Part shown: piece after piece, positions 36,077-44,558 of the stretch | Numbering within the stretch: position 1 is the stretch's first letter | How the letters are laid out: every line of letters starts with the position of its first letter | Assembly: GCF_008801835.1 (NCBI RefSeq) | Contig: NZ_VZOW01000005.1 | Span: 1-64,000, forward strand | Length of the DNA: 64,000 bases | Direction of reading: 5' to 3' | Source: Cupriavidus pauculus | GTDB taxonomy: Bacteria > Pseudomonadota > Gammaproteobacteria > Burkholderiales > Burkholderiaceae | Notes under the pieces: generated by a model | The model's database searches: none | Told to the model about the DNA's origin: nothing | What the model saw: only the letters and a program-made list of their open reading frames with translations | Translations under genes and position numbers: made by a program

Positions 36077-36772
36077 ATGAGTTCGCAAATTCCTTCCTCC
36101 GTTGCATCGCACGACACGCTGCCGAGCGGAGTGCGAGGTCTGGTCGCCGACTGGTCCTCGGACCGCCACGCGTTCAAGGTGTCGTGGGGCAAGGCGATGA
36201 TGTGGATCTTCCTGCTGTCGGACACTTTCATCTTCAGTTGCTTCCTGACGGGCTACATGACGGTGCGCATGGCGACCACCGTGCCGTGGCCGAATCCCAG
36301 CGAAGTGTTCGGGATGGAGATCGGCGGTCAGCCGGTGCCATTGCTGCTGATTGCCATCATGACCTTCACGCTGATCACCAGTAGCGGCACGATGGCGATG
36401 GCCGTCAACTGCGCCTACCGGCGCGACCGCATGGCATGCGCCAAGCTGATGTTCGTGACGGCGTGGCTCGGCGAAGTGTTCGTCTGCATGCAGGCGTTCG
36501 AATGGACCAAGCTGATCGTTGTGGAAGGCGTGCGACCATGGGGCAATCCGCTGGGCGCCGCGCAGTTTGGCTCGACGTTCTTCATGATCACGGGTTTTCA
36601 CGGCTTTCACGTGACCTGTGGCGTGATCTACCTGCTGTTCATCGCCAGCAAGGTGCTGCGCGGACACTACGACCTCAGCGGCAACTACCAGCCCGTGGAG
36701 ATCGCCGGGCTTTACTGGCACTTCGTGGATCTGGTCTGGGTGTTTATCTTTGCGCTGTTCTATCTTTGGTGA
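36077..36772 (+). CDS. coxP: Cytochrome c oxidase subunit III
   Basis: The 231-residue product is closer to classical subunit III than its upstream paralogue. It has five or more helices: KAMMWIFLLSDTFIFSCFLT, a second block ending TLITSSGTMAMA, then FGSTFFMITGFHGFHVTCGV and EIAGLYWHFVDLVWVFIFAL. The conserved HGFHV and YWHFVDLVW motifs are present. It begins 15 bp after the previous gene. Subunit III stabilises the catalytic core and its lipids. Confidence 0.92.
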   Translation: MSSQIPSSVASHDTLPSGVRGLVADWSSDRHAFKVSWGKAMMWIFLLSDTFIFSCFLTGYMTVRMATTVPWPNPSEVFGMEIGGQPVPLLLIAIMTFTLITSSGTMAMAVNCAYRRDRMACAKLMFVTAWLGEVFVCMQAFEWTKLIVVEGVRPWGNPLGAAQFGSTFFMITGFHGFHVTCGVIYLLFIASKVLRGHYDLSGNYQPVEIAGLYWHFVDLVWVFIFALFYLW

Positions 36773-36780
36773 GGCCGAAC

Positions 36781-37140
36781 ATGGCTACCACTCCCGCTCG
36801 CGCCGCGCCCGGCGATGTCGAACCAGCAGAAAGCCACGGCGGACAAGCGCACCCGATCGGCTTGTATCTGAAAGTCTGGGTGCTGCTTTTCATCCTGTCC
36901 ACGATGTCATACATGGTGGACTACCTTCACTTGTCCGGCATGCTGCGCTGGATCCTGATCCTGCTGTTCATGGTGCTGAAGGCGGGCCTGATCGTCGCCG
37001 TATTCATGCACATGGCGTGGGAACGGCTGGCGCTGATCTGTGCCATCCTGTTGCCGCCGCTTTGCCTGCTCGTATTGGTGTGGCTCATGGCAACCGAAGC
37101 GGATTACACTTTCCTGACTCGCGGCATGTTTTTCCGATAG
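36781..37140 (+). CDS. coxQ: Cytochrome c oxidase subunit IV-family protein
   Basis: This small membrane subunit has 119 residues and three helices: YLKVWVLLFILSTMSYMVDY, LRWILILLFMVLKAGLIVAV and LALICAILLPPLCLLVLVWL. The soluble N-terminus is Ala/Pro-rich. It resembles prokaryotic subunit IV (KAGLIVAVFMHMAWE). It starts 8 bp after subunit III and ends the cluster. The next gene is a DUF2252 protein 51 bp downstream. Confidence 0.88.
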   Translation: MATTPARAAPGDVEPAESHGGQAHPIGLYLKVWVLLFILSTMSYMVDYLHLSGMLRWILILLFMVLKAGLIVAVFMHMAWERLALICAILLPPLCLLVLVWLMATEADYTFLTRGMFFR

Positions 37141-37191
37141 CGCCTCCATTGTGGCGGCGAACGTCGCAAGCCGCATGGAAGGACTTCGCCA

Positions 37192-38388
37192 ATGCATGCC
37201 GTCACCGAAAGCATCCTGCACTATAACCACGGCCGCGATCCGGAACGCCTGACCCTGAAGCTGGCAGCGATCGCAGCAGACCCCTTCGCGTTCTTTCGTG
37301 GCACCAATCATCTCTACGCGGCCTCGCTGAGCGATGAAATCGGCCTCGATGCGCCACTGACCTATGTCTGCGGCGACCTGCATGTGGAGAATTTCGGCTC
37401 GTTCAAGGGCGACAACGGCCTGGTTTATTTCGACCTGAACGATTTCGACGATGCATTGGTGGCGCCGTTTACGGTGGACCTCGTGCGCATGCTGTCAAGC
37501 GTGCTGGTGGCCGGGCATGGCTTCGGCCTGTCGGACGGCGATGCGCGCGCGCTATGCGACCACATGCTCGCGGCCTACGTTGCAACGTTGCGCACCGGCA
37601 AGCCGCGCTGGATCGAACGTGCAACGGCCATGGGTCTCGTGGCCACGCTGCTGCGGCAGGTGAAGCGACGCAAGCGCGGCGCTTTGCTGGCAGCGCGCAC
37701 CACCATCCGCGACGGTCGCCCTCGCATCAAAATCGACCGGCGTGCGCTGCGCGCGGACAAGGCGCAGCGGGAGCGTGCAGCCCGTATCCTCGCGCTGTAT
37801 TCGAAGTCATCGCAGCATGGTCACCGATTCGTGGTCGAAGACGTGGCGCGACGCGTGGCCGGTGTCGGCAGCCTTGGCCTGGAGCGGTACGTGGTACTGG
37901 CGCATGAAGCCGGGGACCCGTCCGCTCGACGGCTCATCGATATCAAGCGCGCTGCGCCGAGCGCCTGGGTGGCGATGCACAGGCACGGACAGCCGCATTG
38001 GAACAGTGACGCGCAGCGCGTGACGACGACGCAGCAGATCATGCAGGCCGCATCGCCAGCGCTGCTTTCCTGCGTGGCGCTCGACAAGCGTGACTCGTTC
38101 CTGGTCAAGAGCCTGCAGCCGACCTCGGACCGTGTGGACCTGGCGCACTGTCGCGACAAACCTGCGCTGCTGATGGTGCTGACCACCATGGCCCGCGCGG
38201 CGGCCTGGGCGCACCTGCGAGGCTGCGGCCATCAGGCGGCCGATCGTATCGAGGCGCTGCAGGATTTTGCGGCGGGCGGGCGTTGGCAGTCGAAGGCGCT
38301 ACGTCTGGCGCGGCATGGGCGCGACGTGTCGCTGGCGCAGTGGAAGCAGTATGCGGAGGATTACCGCCAGGCCACCAGCGCGAAGTAG
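37192..38388 (+). CDS. DUF2252 family protein
   Basis: This 398-residue protein is a DUF2252 member, related to protein-kinase-like phosphotransferases. The characteristic segment is FFRGTNHLYAASL, then YVCGDLHVENFGSFKGDNGL with VYFDLNDFDDALVAPF, which contains HxxN and acidic residues typical of the fold. A basic central region (RQVKRRKRGALLAARTTIRD) precedes the C-terminal part (MARAAAWAHLRGC). The biochemical role is unknown. GGAAGGA precedes the start. It lies just after the oxidase cluster and could be cotranscribed with it. Confidence 0.87.
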   Translation: MHAVTESILHYNHGRDPERLTLKLAAIAADPFAFFRGTNHLYAASLSDEIGLDAPLTYVCGDLHVENFGSFKGDNGLVYFDLNDFDDALVAPFTVDLVRMLSSVLVAGHGFGLSDGDARALCDHMLAAYVATLRTGKPRWIERATAMGLVATLLRQVKRRKRGALLAARTTIRDGRPRIKIDRRALRADKAQRERAARILALYSKSSQHGHRFVVEDVARRVAGVGSLGLERYVVLAHEAGDPSARRLIDIKRAAPSAWVAMHRHGQPHWNSDAQRVTTTQQIMQAASPALLSCVALDKRDSFLVKSLQPTSDRVDLAHCRDKPALLMVLTTMARAAAWAHLRGCGHQAADRIEALQDFAAGGRWQSKALRLARHGRDVSLAQWKQYAEDYRQATSAK

Positions 38389-38392
38389 GGTG

Positions 38393-38426
38393 GGCACCCC
38401 TGCACCGTCCCCGGTGCAGGGGTGCC
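38393..38426. terminator. Strong hairpin between convergent genes
   Basis: A perfect 15-bp inverted repeat (38393-38407 with 38412-38426) around a 4-nt TCCC loop. It lies between the DUF2252 gene and the convergent aldehyde dehydrogenase gene (stop at 38432). No T tract follows in either direction, so it may act with Rho or protect RNA ends. Confidence 0.55.
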
Positions 38427-38431
38427 AGGCA

Positions 38432-39862
38432 TCAGACCTGCGTAATGAATTTCGTCACCAGGTAGCCGTCGAAGGTTTCCTGGCCGCCTTCGCTGCCGAT
38501 ACCGGAATCCTTGATGCCGCCAAACGGCGTCTCGGACAGGGCCATGCCGAAGTGGTTGATATTGACCATGCCCGCTTCAAGCCCGTTGGATACCTGATGC
38601 GCCGTCTTCAGCGAATTCGTGAAGACGTACGATGCCAGGCCGAACGGCAGGCTGTTGGCGCGGCGCAGCACTTCTTCGGTGTCCTTGAAGCGTGTGACCG
38701 GCGCTACCGGACCGAATGGTTCGTCGACCATCAGCTTGGCATCGTCAGGCAGGTCGGTGACGACAGTCGGCGCAAAGAAGAAGCCCTTGTCGCCGATGCG
38801 TGCGCCGCCCGCCACGACCTTGCCGCCGCGATGGTTGGCATCGTCCAGGAACTGCTCCATCGATGCGATGCGGCGCTCGTGGGCCAGCGGACCCATCTGC
38901 GTGCCGTCGTCGAGGCCGTTGCCGACCTTGATCGAGCCAATCACTTCGGTAAAGCGCGCCAGGAACTTGTCGTAAGCCTTTTCCTGGACATAGAAGCGCG
39001 TGGGCGACACGCATACCTGGCCGGCATTGCGCAGCTTGAAGCGGGCCAGCATTTCGGCCGCGGGTTCGATGTCGGCGTCGTCGAAGACCAGTACCGGCGA
39101 ATGACCGCCCAGTTCCATCGTGACGCGCTTCATGTGCGCGCCGGCCAGCGCGGCAAGCTGCTTGCCCACCGGCACCGATCCCGTGAACGAGATCTTGCGC
39201 ACGATCGGCGATTCGATCAGGTAGGTCGAGATTTCACCGGGCACGCCCCAGACGATGTTCAGCACGCCCGGGGGCAGCCCTGCGTCGTGGAACAGGCGCG
39301 CCAGCGCCACCACGGCGCTGGGCGAGTCTTCGGGGCCTTTCAGGATCAGCGTGCAACCCGCGCCCACTGCGGCCACGATCTTGCGGATGGCCTGATTGAA
39401 CGGGAAATTCCAGGGCGTGAAGGCTGCGCAGACGCCGATCGGCTCGCGCACCACGATCTGGCGCACGGCGGGATTGCGCGGCGGAATCACGCGGCCGTAG
39501 ATGCGGCGGCATTCCTCGGCGTGCCATTCCGCGTGCTCCGCGCAGATGGTGACTTCGGCGACGGCCTCGGCCAGCGGCTTGCCCTGGTCCAGCGTAATGT
39601 CGCGGCCGATTTCGCGAGCGCGTTCGCGCGTCAGTTGCGCCACGCGGCGCAGGATGGCCGAACGCTCGAGCGGGGACGTGTTCTTCCACGACGTGAAGGC
39701 GCGCTGGGCGGCCGCCAGGGCGCGGTCCAGGTCCGCCGTGGTGGCGTGCGGCAGTTTGCCCAGCTGTTCCTGCGTGGCCGGATTGATGACGTCCTGCTCG
39801 CGACGGTCGCCGCCCTTGACGAATTCACCATCGATATAGAGAGCGAGATCCTGATAGGTCAT
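38432..39862 (-). CDS. NAD(P)-dependent aldehyde dehydrogenase, succinate-semialdehyde type
   Basis: This 476-residue enzyme oxidises an aldehyde to an acid using NAD(P). The catalytic Cys is in [14 protein letters not shown] and the general-base Glu in [14 protein letters not shown]. The cofactor-binding Gly-rich motif is [14 protein letters not shown]. The overall pattern ([33 protein letters not shown]) fits the succinate-semialdehyde dehydrogenase subgroup, but related substrates are possible. The start at 39862 ([14 protein letters not shown]) has AGGAG 6 nt upstream. It stands alone between DUF2252 and a divergent MATE exporter. Confidence 0.88.
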   Translation of the reverse strand: MTYQDLALYIDGEFVKGGDRREQDVINPATQEQLGKLPHATTADLDRALAAAQRAFTSWKNTSPLERSAILRRVAQLTRERAREIGRDITLDQGKPLAEAVAEVTICAEHAEWHAEECRRIYGRVIPPRNPAVRQIVVREPIGVCAAFTPWNFPFNQAIRKIVAAVGAGCTLILKGPEDSPSAVVALARLFHDAGLPPGVLNIVWGVPGEISTYLIESPIVRKISFTGSVPVGKQLAALAGAHMKRVTMELGGHSPVLVFDDADIEPAAEMLARFKLRNAGQVCVSPTRFYVQEKAYDKFLARFTEVIGSIKVGNGLDDGTQMGPLAHERRIASMEQFLDDANHRGGKVVAGGARIGDKGFFFAPTVVTDLPDDAKLMVDEPFGPVAPVTRFKDTEEVLRRANSLPFGLASYVFTNSLKTAHQVSNGLEAGMVNINHFGMALSETPFGGIKDSGIGSEGGQETFDGYLVTKFITQV

Positions 39863-40087
39863 GAAATTCTCCTGTGCGGGATAGGGCGGTGCGCCGGAAG
39901 CAGGCGTGCCGCGGACGGCCGGTGGCAAAGCCGCAAGCTTAACGCGTCGCGCCGGATTTCGCACAGCGCGATGCGGGCGATTATCGGCCGGGGCGGAGCG
40001 GTGGCCGGCGCTGGCACCGCTCGCCCGTGAGGACTAGACTGACAGGTCCGAAACGACGCGCTGTTGCAGTGCGGAAAATCCCCACAG

Positions 40088-41545
40088 ATGAAGCCAGACG
40101 CCAGACTGACCACCGGCCCGATTGGCCGCACACTGCTGATGTTTTCGCTGCCGGTGCTCGGCAGCAACATTCTCCAGTCGCTCAACGCCTCGATCAATTC
40201 CGTATGGGTGGGCCGCTATCTGGGCGAGGCGGCGCTGACGGCGACGTCGAACGCCAACATCATCCTGTTCTTCCTGCTGGGCGTGGTGTTTGGCATCAGC
40301 ATGGCCAATACGATCATGATCGGGCAGGCGATCGGTGCGCGGGATGTCGACGAGGCGCGACGCGTGGTGGGCACCAGCACCACCTTCTTTGTCGGACTGT
40401 CGGTGATTGCTTCGGCCCTCGGGTTCATCTTCACGCCGCATATCCTGGCGGCCATGCACACGCCGGAGGATGCGGCGCCGCTGGCGGTGGTTTATCTGCG
40501 CATCATCTTCGTTGCGCTGCCGTTCATGTACTTCTACAACTTCGTGATGATGACGTTGCGCGGCGCAGGGGATTCGCGCACGCCGTTCTATTTCATGCTG
40601 TTGTCGGCAGTGCTCGATGTGGTGCTCAATCCGGTGTTGATCTTCGGCGTGGGGCCGATTCCGCCACTGGGCATTGCAGGATCCGCACTGGCCACGCTAA
40701 TCGCGCAGCTGACCAGTCTGGCGGCGATGATCATGCTGCTCTATCGGCGCAAGCATTTCCTGTTGCTACATCGGCACCAGCTTGCACTGCTGGTGCCCAA
40801 CGCCGCGATCCTGCGCGCGCTGGTCATGAAGGGTTTGCCGATGGGGCTGCAGATGGTAGTGATCTCGTCGTCGGCCATCGTGATGATGTCGCTCGTCAAC
40901 ACATACGGATCCCAAACCACCGCGGCTTACGGCGTGGCTTCGCAGTTGTGGACCTATGTGCAGATGCCTGCGCTGGCGGTCGGTGCGAGCGTTTCTTCGA
41001 TGGTGGCGCAGAACGTGGGAGCGGGACTGTGGGCGCGCGTGGCGCGCATCACGCAGGTGGGCCTGCTGTTCAACGTGGTGATCACCGGCGCGCTAGTGGC
41101 GCTGATCTATCTGTTCAACCGTCATTCGCTGGGTCTGTTTCTTGGCGACGATAGCGTTGCCATCGAGATCGCGCAGCATATCAACCGTGTGGTGCTGTGG
41201 TCGTTCATCCTGTTCGGCTTCACGATCGTCGTGTTCGGCACGGTGCGCGCCACCGGTGCCGTGATGGCGCCGCTGGTGATCTTGTTCATCTCGATGTGGG
41301 TCATCCGTCTGCCATTTGCGTGGATGCTGGCGCCCCGCATTGGCGCGGAATCGATCTGGTGGAGCTTTCCGCTCGGTTCGGTGGTGTCGGTGGTGCTCGC
41401 GTTCGGCTACTACCGCTATGGCAACTGGCGCGGCAGCCATATCCTGCCGACGCCGCCGCACGCCCAAGCACTGGGCCAAGTGGCCGATACGAGCATGGCA
41501 ACCCCCTGCGAAGATGCTGACGCCGGCGTCGAGGTCGCGCGATAG
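40088..41545 (+). CDS. MATE-family efflux transporter
   Basis: This 485-residue multidrug/toxin exporter has about 12 hydrophobic segments in two halves: GRTLLMFSLPVLGSNILQSL and LRALVMKGLPMGLQMVVISS head the two repeats. GVVFGISMANTIMIGQAIGA and MTLRGAGDSRTPF are typical of the NorM/DinF group. It would use a Na+ or H+ gradient. The ATG at 40088 (MKPDARLTTGPIGRT) was preferred to the one at 40064 because it starts the conserved region; neither has a strong ribosome binding site. Confidence 0.88.
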   Translation: MKPDARLTTGPIGRTLLMFSLPVLGSNILQSLNASINSVWVGRYLGEAALTATSNANIILFFLLGVVFGISMANTIMIGQAIGARDVDEARRVVGTSTTFFVGLSVIASALGFIFTPHILAAMHTPEDAAPLAVVYLRIIFVALPFMYFYNFVMMTLRGAGDSRTPFYFMLLSAVLDVVLNPVLIFGVGPIPPLGIAGSALATLIAQLTSLAAMIMLLYRRKHFLLLHRHQLALLVPNAAILRALVMKGLPMGLQMVVISSSAIVMMSLVNTYGSQTTAAYGVASQLWTYVQMPALAVGASVSSMVAQNVGAGLWARVARITQVGLLFNVVITGALVALIYLFNRHSLGLFLGDDSVAIEIAQHINRVVLWSFILFGFTIVVFGTVRATGAVMAPLVILFISMWVIRLPFAWMLAPRIGAESIWWSFPLGSVVSVVLAFGYYRYGNWRGSHILPTPPHAQALGQVADTSMATPCEDADAGVEVAR

Positions 41546-41757
41546 CTTGAAAAGGGGCGGGCATACATGCTGCTGCGTTTCCGAATGAGCAGACATATGG
41601 TCTTTGCGAGGATGTCTGCCTCGGCGCTGTAAGCGTCCTGAAAGAATGCGGGGCGTGTCTACGGGTCACGCCCGCCTCACGCCTCGATGTTTCCTTTCAC
41701 CTTCCTTGCGGTGGCACCTTTCGGTCGCCTTACGCTGATGCGCATCGTCCGCAGGAA

Positions 41758-41778
41758 TTGCATCACGTTGTGATGCAA
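41758..41778. promoter_or_regulatory. 21-bp palindrome upstream of tctBA, candidate operator
   Basis: TTGCATCAC and its exact inverted copy GTGATGCAA are separated by 3 nt. The size and symmetry fit a dimeric helix-turn-helix regulator. It lies about 195 bp upstream of tctB. No regulator gene is immediately adjacent. Confidence 0.45.
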
Positions 41779-41835
41779 ATGAAGATGTCCGATACGTTCG
41801 CAGGATCGGGAAATACCCTAAACCCCAGACAAATG

Positions 41836-41861
41836 AAAGGCGGCTGAAAGTTCGCCTTTTT
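41836..41861 (+). terminator. Weak terminator-like hairpin in the tctBA leader
   Basis: AAAGGCG (41836-41842) pairs with CGCCTTT (41853-41859) around a 10-nt loop; only a short T run follows. It may close an upstream transcript or act in the tct leader. Confidence 0.4.
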
Positions 41862-41971
41862 ATCGTTCGCACCATCGCGTCGAACGTGTCTGACTCTGCG
41901 CGTTCGCAGCGTGGGCGTCAGAGCCGGCGAGCCACGCAGTACCGCTTTTCACAACTTTGAGGAGAATCGTT

Positions 41972-42433
41972 TTGCGCATACGCAGCCAAAAGGACTTTGC
42001 CTCCGGCCTGATGTTCATCCTGGTCGGTCTGGGCTTTTCCTTCGTCGCGCGCGGCTACACCATGGGGACAGCCGCCAAGATGGGTCCCGGTTATTTCCCG
42101 TTCCTGCTCGGTCTGGTGCTTGCCGTACTGGGTTCGTTCGTGACGATCGGTTCCTTGTCGTCGAAGGGTGAAGACGATCAACTCGCCCGCTGGGATCTGA
42201 AGATCCTGTTGTGGATTCTCGGTTCTGTCGTGCTGTTCGGCCTGCTGCTCAAGCCGCTCGGCATGGTGTTGTCGGTGTTCGTGCTGGTACTGGTGTCGTC
42301 GATGGCCAGCCATGAATTCAGCTGGAAGGGCGCGCTGCTCAACGGCGTGGTGCTGGTGCTGATCAGCCTCGGTGCATTCGTGTACGGCATCAACCTGCAG
42401 ATGCCGGTGTGGCCGGCTTTCATTACCGGCTAA
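41972..42433 (+). CDS. tctB: Tripartite tricarboxylate transporter, small membrane subunit TctB
   Basis: This is the small subunit of the TTT transporter family, which takes up citrate or other carboxylates with a periplasmic binding protein. The 153-residue protein has about four helices (DFASGLMFILVGLGFSFVAR, PGYFPFLLGLVLAVLGSFVT and two more). The start used is TTG at 41972, with GAGGAG at 7-8 nt spacing. A TTG at 41957 in the same frame overlaps that ribosome binding site and is less likely. tctA follows 13 bp downstream. Confidence 0.87.
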   Translation: MRIRSQKDFASGLMFILVGLGFSFVARGYTMGTAAKMGPGYFPFLLGLVLAVLGSFVTIGSLSSKGEDDQLARWDLKILLWILGSVVLFGLLLKPLGMVLSVFVLVLVSSMASHEFSWKGALLNGVVLVLISLGAFVYGINLQMPVWPAFITG

Positions 42434-42446
42434 GGAGTCGCACCAA

Positions 42447-43949
42447 ATGGAATTGTTCGAACACCTTGCCTTGGGATTTTCCACGGCGTTGTCGCTGCAG
42501 AATCTGGCCTACGCGTTTCTGGGCTGCGTGCTCGGCACGCTGATCGGCGTTCTGCCGGGCCTTGGGCCGCTGGCCACGATCGCGATGCTGCTGCCCGTGA
42601 CCTACACGCTGCCGCCGGTGGCCGCGCTGATCATGCTGGCCGGTATCTACTACGGCGCACAGTACGGCGGCTCCACCACGGCAATTCTGGTGAACCTGCC
42701 CGGTGAATCGTCGTCGGTGGTGACCACCATCGACGGCTACCAGATGGCGCGTCGTGGCCGTGCGGGCGTGGCGCTGGCCACTGCCGGCCTCGGCTCGTTC
42801 TTCGCCGGCTGCGTGGCCACGCTGATCCTGGCCGCATTTGCTACGCCGCTGTCGGAACTGGCGTTCAAGTTTGGTCCCGCCGAGTACTTCTCGCTGATGG
42901 TGCTGGGCCTGATCGGCGCCGTGGTGCTGGCGTCGGGCTCGTTGCCGAAGGCCGTCGCGATGATCGTGCTGGGTCTGCTGATGGGCCTGATCGGTACTGA
43001 CGTGAACTCGGGCGCTGCGCGCTTCTCGTTCGACGTGCCGGAGTTGACCGACGGCATCGACTTCGTGGCGCTCGCCATGGGTATGTTCGGCTTCGCGGAA
43101 ATCATCGCGAACCTTGAGCAGAAGGAAGCCCGCGAGACCTTTACGAACAAGGTGACCAACCTGTTCCCGACCAAGGAAGACTTCAGGCGCATGATTCCGG
43201 CAGTGCTGCGTGGCACGGTGCTCGGTTCGGCGCTGGGTATTCTGCCGGGCGGTGGCGCAGCGCTGGCGTCGTTCGCGGCCTACTCGCTGGAAAAGAAGAC
43301 GTCGAAGTATGCGCACGAATTCGGCAAGGGCGCGATCGAAGGCGTGGCAGGTCCGGAATCGGCCAACAACGCCGCGGCGCAGACGTCGTTCATCCCGCTG
43401 CTGACGCTGGGCATTCCGCCTAACGCCGTGATGGCGCTGATGGTCGGTGCGATGACGATCCACAACATCCAGCCGGGCCCGCAGGTGATGACCAGCAACC
43501 CCTCGCTGTTCTGGGGCCTGATCGCCTCGATGTGGATCGGCAACCTGATGCTGATCATCCTGAACCTGCCGATGATCGGCATCTGGGTGAAGCTGCTGAC
43601 CGTGCCGTATCGCTTCCTGTATCCGGCGATCCTGACGTTCTGCTGCATCGGCGTGTACTCGGTCAACAACCAGACGTTCGATGTGTTCATGGCGGCCGCG
43701 TTTGGCGTGATCGGCTATCTGTTCCTGAAGCTGAAGTGCGAGCCGGCACCGCTGCTGCTGGGCTTTGTGCTCGGACCGATGATGGAAGAGAACTTCCGTC
43801 GCTCGCTGCTGCTGTCGCGTGGTGACTTCACCGTGTTCGTGACGCGTCCGCTGTCGATGGGCCTGCTGATCGCCGCTGCCGCTCTGGTTGCCGTGGTTGC
43901 GCTGCCGTCGATCAAGGCGAAGCGTGAAGAAGCGTTCCAGGAAGAATAA
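42447..43949 (+). CDS. tctA: Tripartite tricarboxylate transporter, large membrane subunit TctA
   Basis: This 500-residue protein is the main permease of the TTT system. It has about 11 helices and the repeated family motif GVLPGLGPLATIAMLLPVTY early and LGILPGGGAALASFAAYSLE in the second half. Further typical segments are YYGAQYGGSTTAILVNLPGE and GVAGPESANNAAAQTSFIPL. The start at 42447 is preceded by AAGGAG. A terminator follows at 44009. The substrate depends on a TctC binding protein encoded elsewhere, so it cannot be named. Confidence 0.94.
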   Translation: MELFEHLALGFSTALSLQNLAYAFLGCVLGTLIGVLPGLGPLATIAMLLPVTYTLPPVAALIMLAGIYYGAQYGGSTTAILVNLPGESSSVVTTIDGYQMARRGRAGVALATAGLGSFFAGCVATLILAAFATPLSELAFKFGPAEYFSLMVLGLIGAVVLASGSLPKAVAMIVLGLLMGLIGTDVNSGAARFSFDVPELTDGIDFVALAMGMFGFAEIIANLEQKEARETFTNKVTNLFPTKEDFRRMIPAVLRGTVLGSALGILPGGGAALASFAAYSLEKKTSKYAHEFGKGAIEGVAGPESANNAAAQTSFIPLLTLGIPPNAVMALMVGAMTIHNIQPGPQVMTSNPSLFWGLIASMWIGNLMLIILNLPMIGIWVKLLTVPYRFLYPAILTFCCIGVYSVNNQTFDVFMAAAFGVIGYLFLKLKCEPAPLLLGFVLGPMMEENFRRSLLLSRGDFTVFVTRPLSMGLLIAAAALVAVVALPSIKAKREEAFQEE

Positions 43950-44008
43950 CGCTCCGTGACGTTCCTGAACGCATGCGCCACTGCGGTGGCGCGTACATAG
44001 CAAGCTTT

Positions 44009-44035
44009 CGGGGTGCCAATGCGCACCCCGTTTTT
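44009..44035 (+). terminator. Intrinsic terminator after tctA
   Basis: CGGGGTGC (44009-44016) pairs with GCACCCCG (44023-44030) around a 6-nt loop. Five T residues follow. It ends the tctBA transcript. Confidence 0.88.
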
Positions 44036-44054
44036 CTAAAGCATTACGAGAGAG

Positions 44055-44432
44055 ATGCCCGACTGCGGCAGCAGTCATGGGCTGCGCATCATGATCCGAA
44101 TTCCCGCACCTCTGGCTGCGTCGACTGCGCCCATGAAACCGCCTTCGCTCGACCGGATCGTTTCCCGGCTCTACATCCTGAAGCTCGTTCAGGCCAGCCC
44201 TGCCACCGTCTTCAACCTGATGGAACGGCTGCGCGAACGAGGTATCGACAAGAACATTCGCGCGTTGCGCCCGATCCTGCGCAGCCTAATGATGGCGCGC
44301 GCGATCACTGCCGAGCTGGTCGAAGGCAACGGCCGCGTCTACAGCATCACCGACGCAGGCCGCGCCGAGCTGGACGCCTATCTTTCGCACCTCGACGTGC
44401 TCAAGGAAGAGGTCAAGGATTCGGCTGACTGA
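44055..44432 (+). CDS. Small winged-helix transcriptional regulator (PadR-like)
   Basis: This 125-residue protein has one winged-helix domain in its C-terminal 90 residues (SRLYILKLVQASPATVFNLM, NIRALRPILRSLMMARAITA, VYSITDAGRAELDAYLSHLD). The closing part resembles the wing and dimer helix of PadR-type regulators. The N-terminal 25 residues look non-conserved: the true start could be ATG 44091 or 44133. GAGAG lies before 44055. It lies between tctBA and a convergent DUF4397 lipoprotein; the target is unknown. Confidence 0.7.
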   Translation: MPDCGSSHGLRIMIRIPAPLAASTAPMKPPSLDRIVSRLYILKLVQASPATVFNLMERLRERGIDKNIRALRPILRSLMMARAITAELVEGNGRVYSITDAGRAELDAYLSHLDVLKEEVKDSAD

Positions 44433-44473
44433 GCGCGCGAGGCACGTGCCCTGCGCGTGCAGTCCATGCAAGA

Positions 44474-44511
44474 ACGCCGCCCCTCGGTATGCGAGGGGCG
44501 GCGTTTTTTTT
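44474..44511 (+). terminator. Intrinsic terminator after the winged-helix regulator
   Basis: ACGCCGCCCCTCG (44474-44486) pairs perfectly with 44492-44504 around a 5-nt loop, followed by a run of eight T residues. A second hairpin (44515-44524 with 44534-44543) lies next to it, just past the end of the convergent lipoprotein gene. Confidence 0.92.
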
Positions 44512-44558
44512 GGCGCGCCAGCGTCCTGGAAGAACGCTGGCGCAAGCTACGAAGCGGA

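Larger units (their letters stand above)
41546..41971. other. Intergenic region upstream of tctBA
   Basis: About 425 bases with no gene supported on either strand. It contains a 21-bp palindrome (41758-41778) and a weak terminator-like hairpin (41836-41861). The end holds the ribosome binding site of tctB. No tctC binding-protein gene is present here. Confidence 0.5.

Noticed and set aside
42423..44078. 551-codon open frame on the minus strand opposite tctA
   Set aside because: It mirrors the tctA codon pattern, is very rich in His, Arg and Gln, and no ribosome binding site or family was seen.
44515..44543. Second hairpin next to the terminator at 44474-44511
   Set aside because: The 10-bp stem lacks a T tract on the minus strand, so a terminator for the lipoprotein gene was not called.
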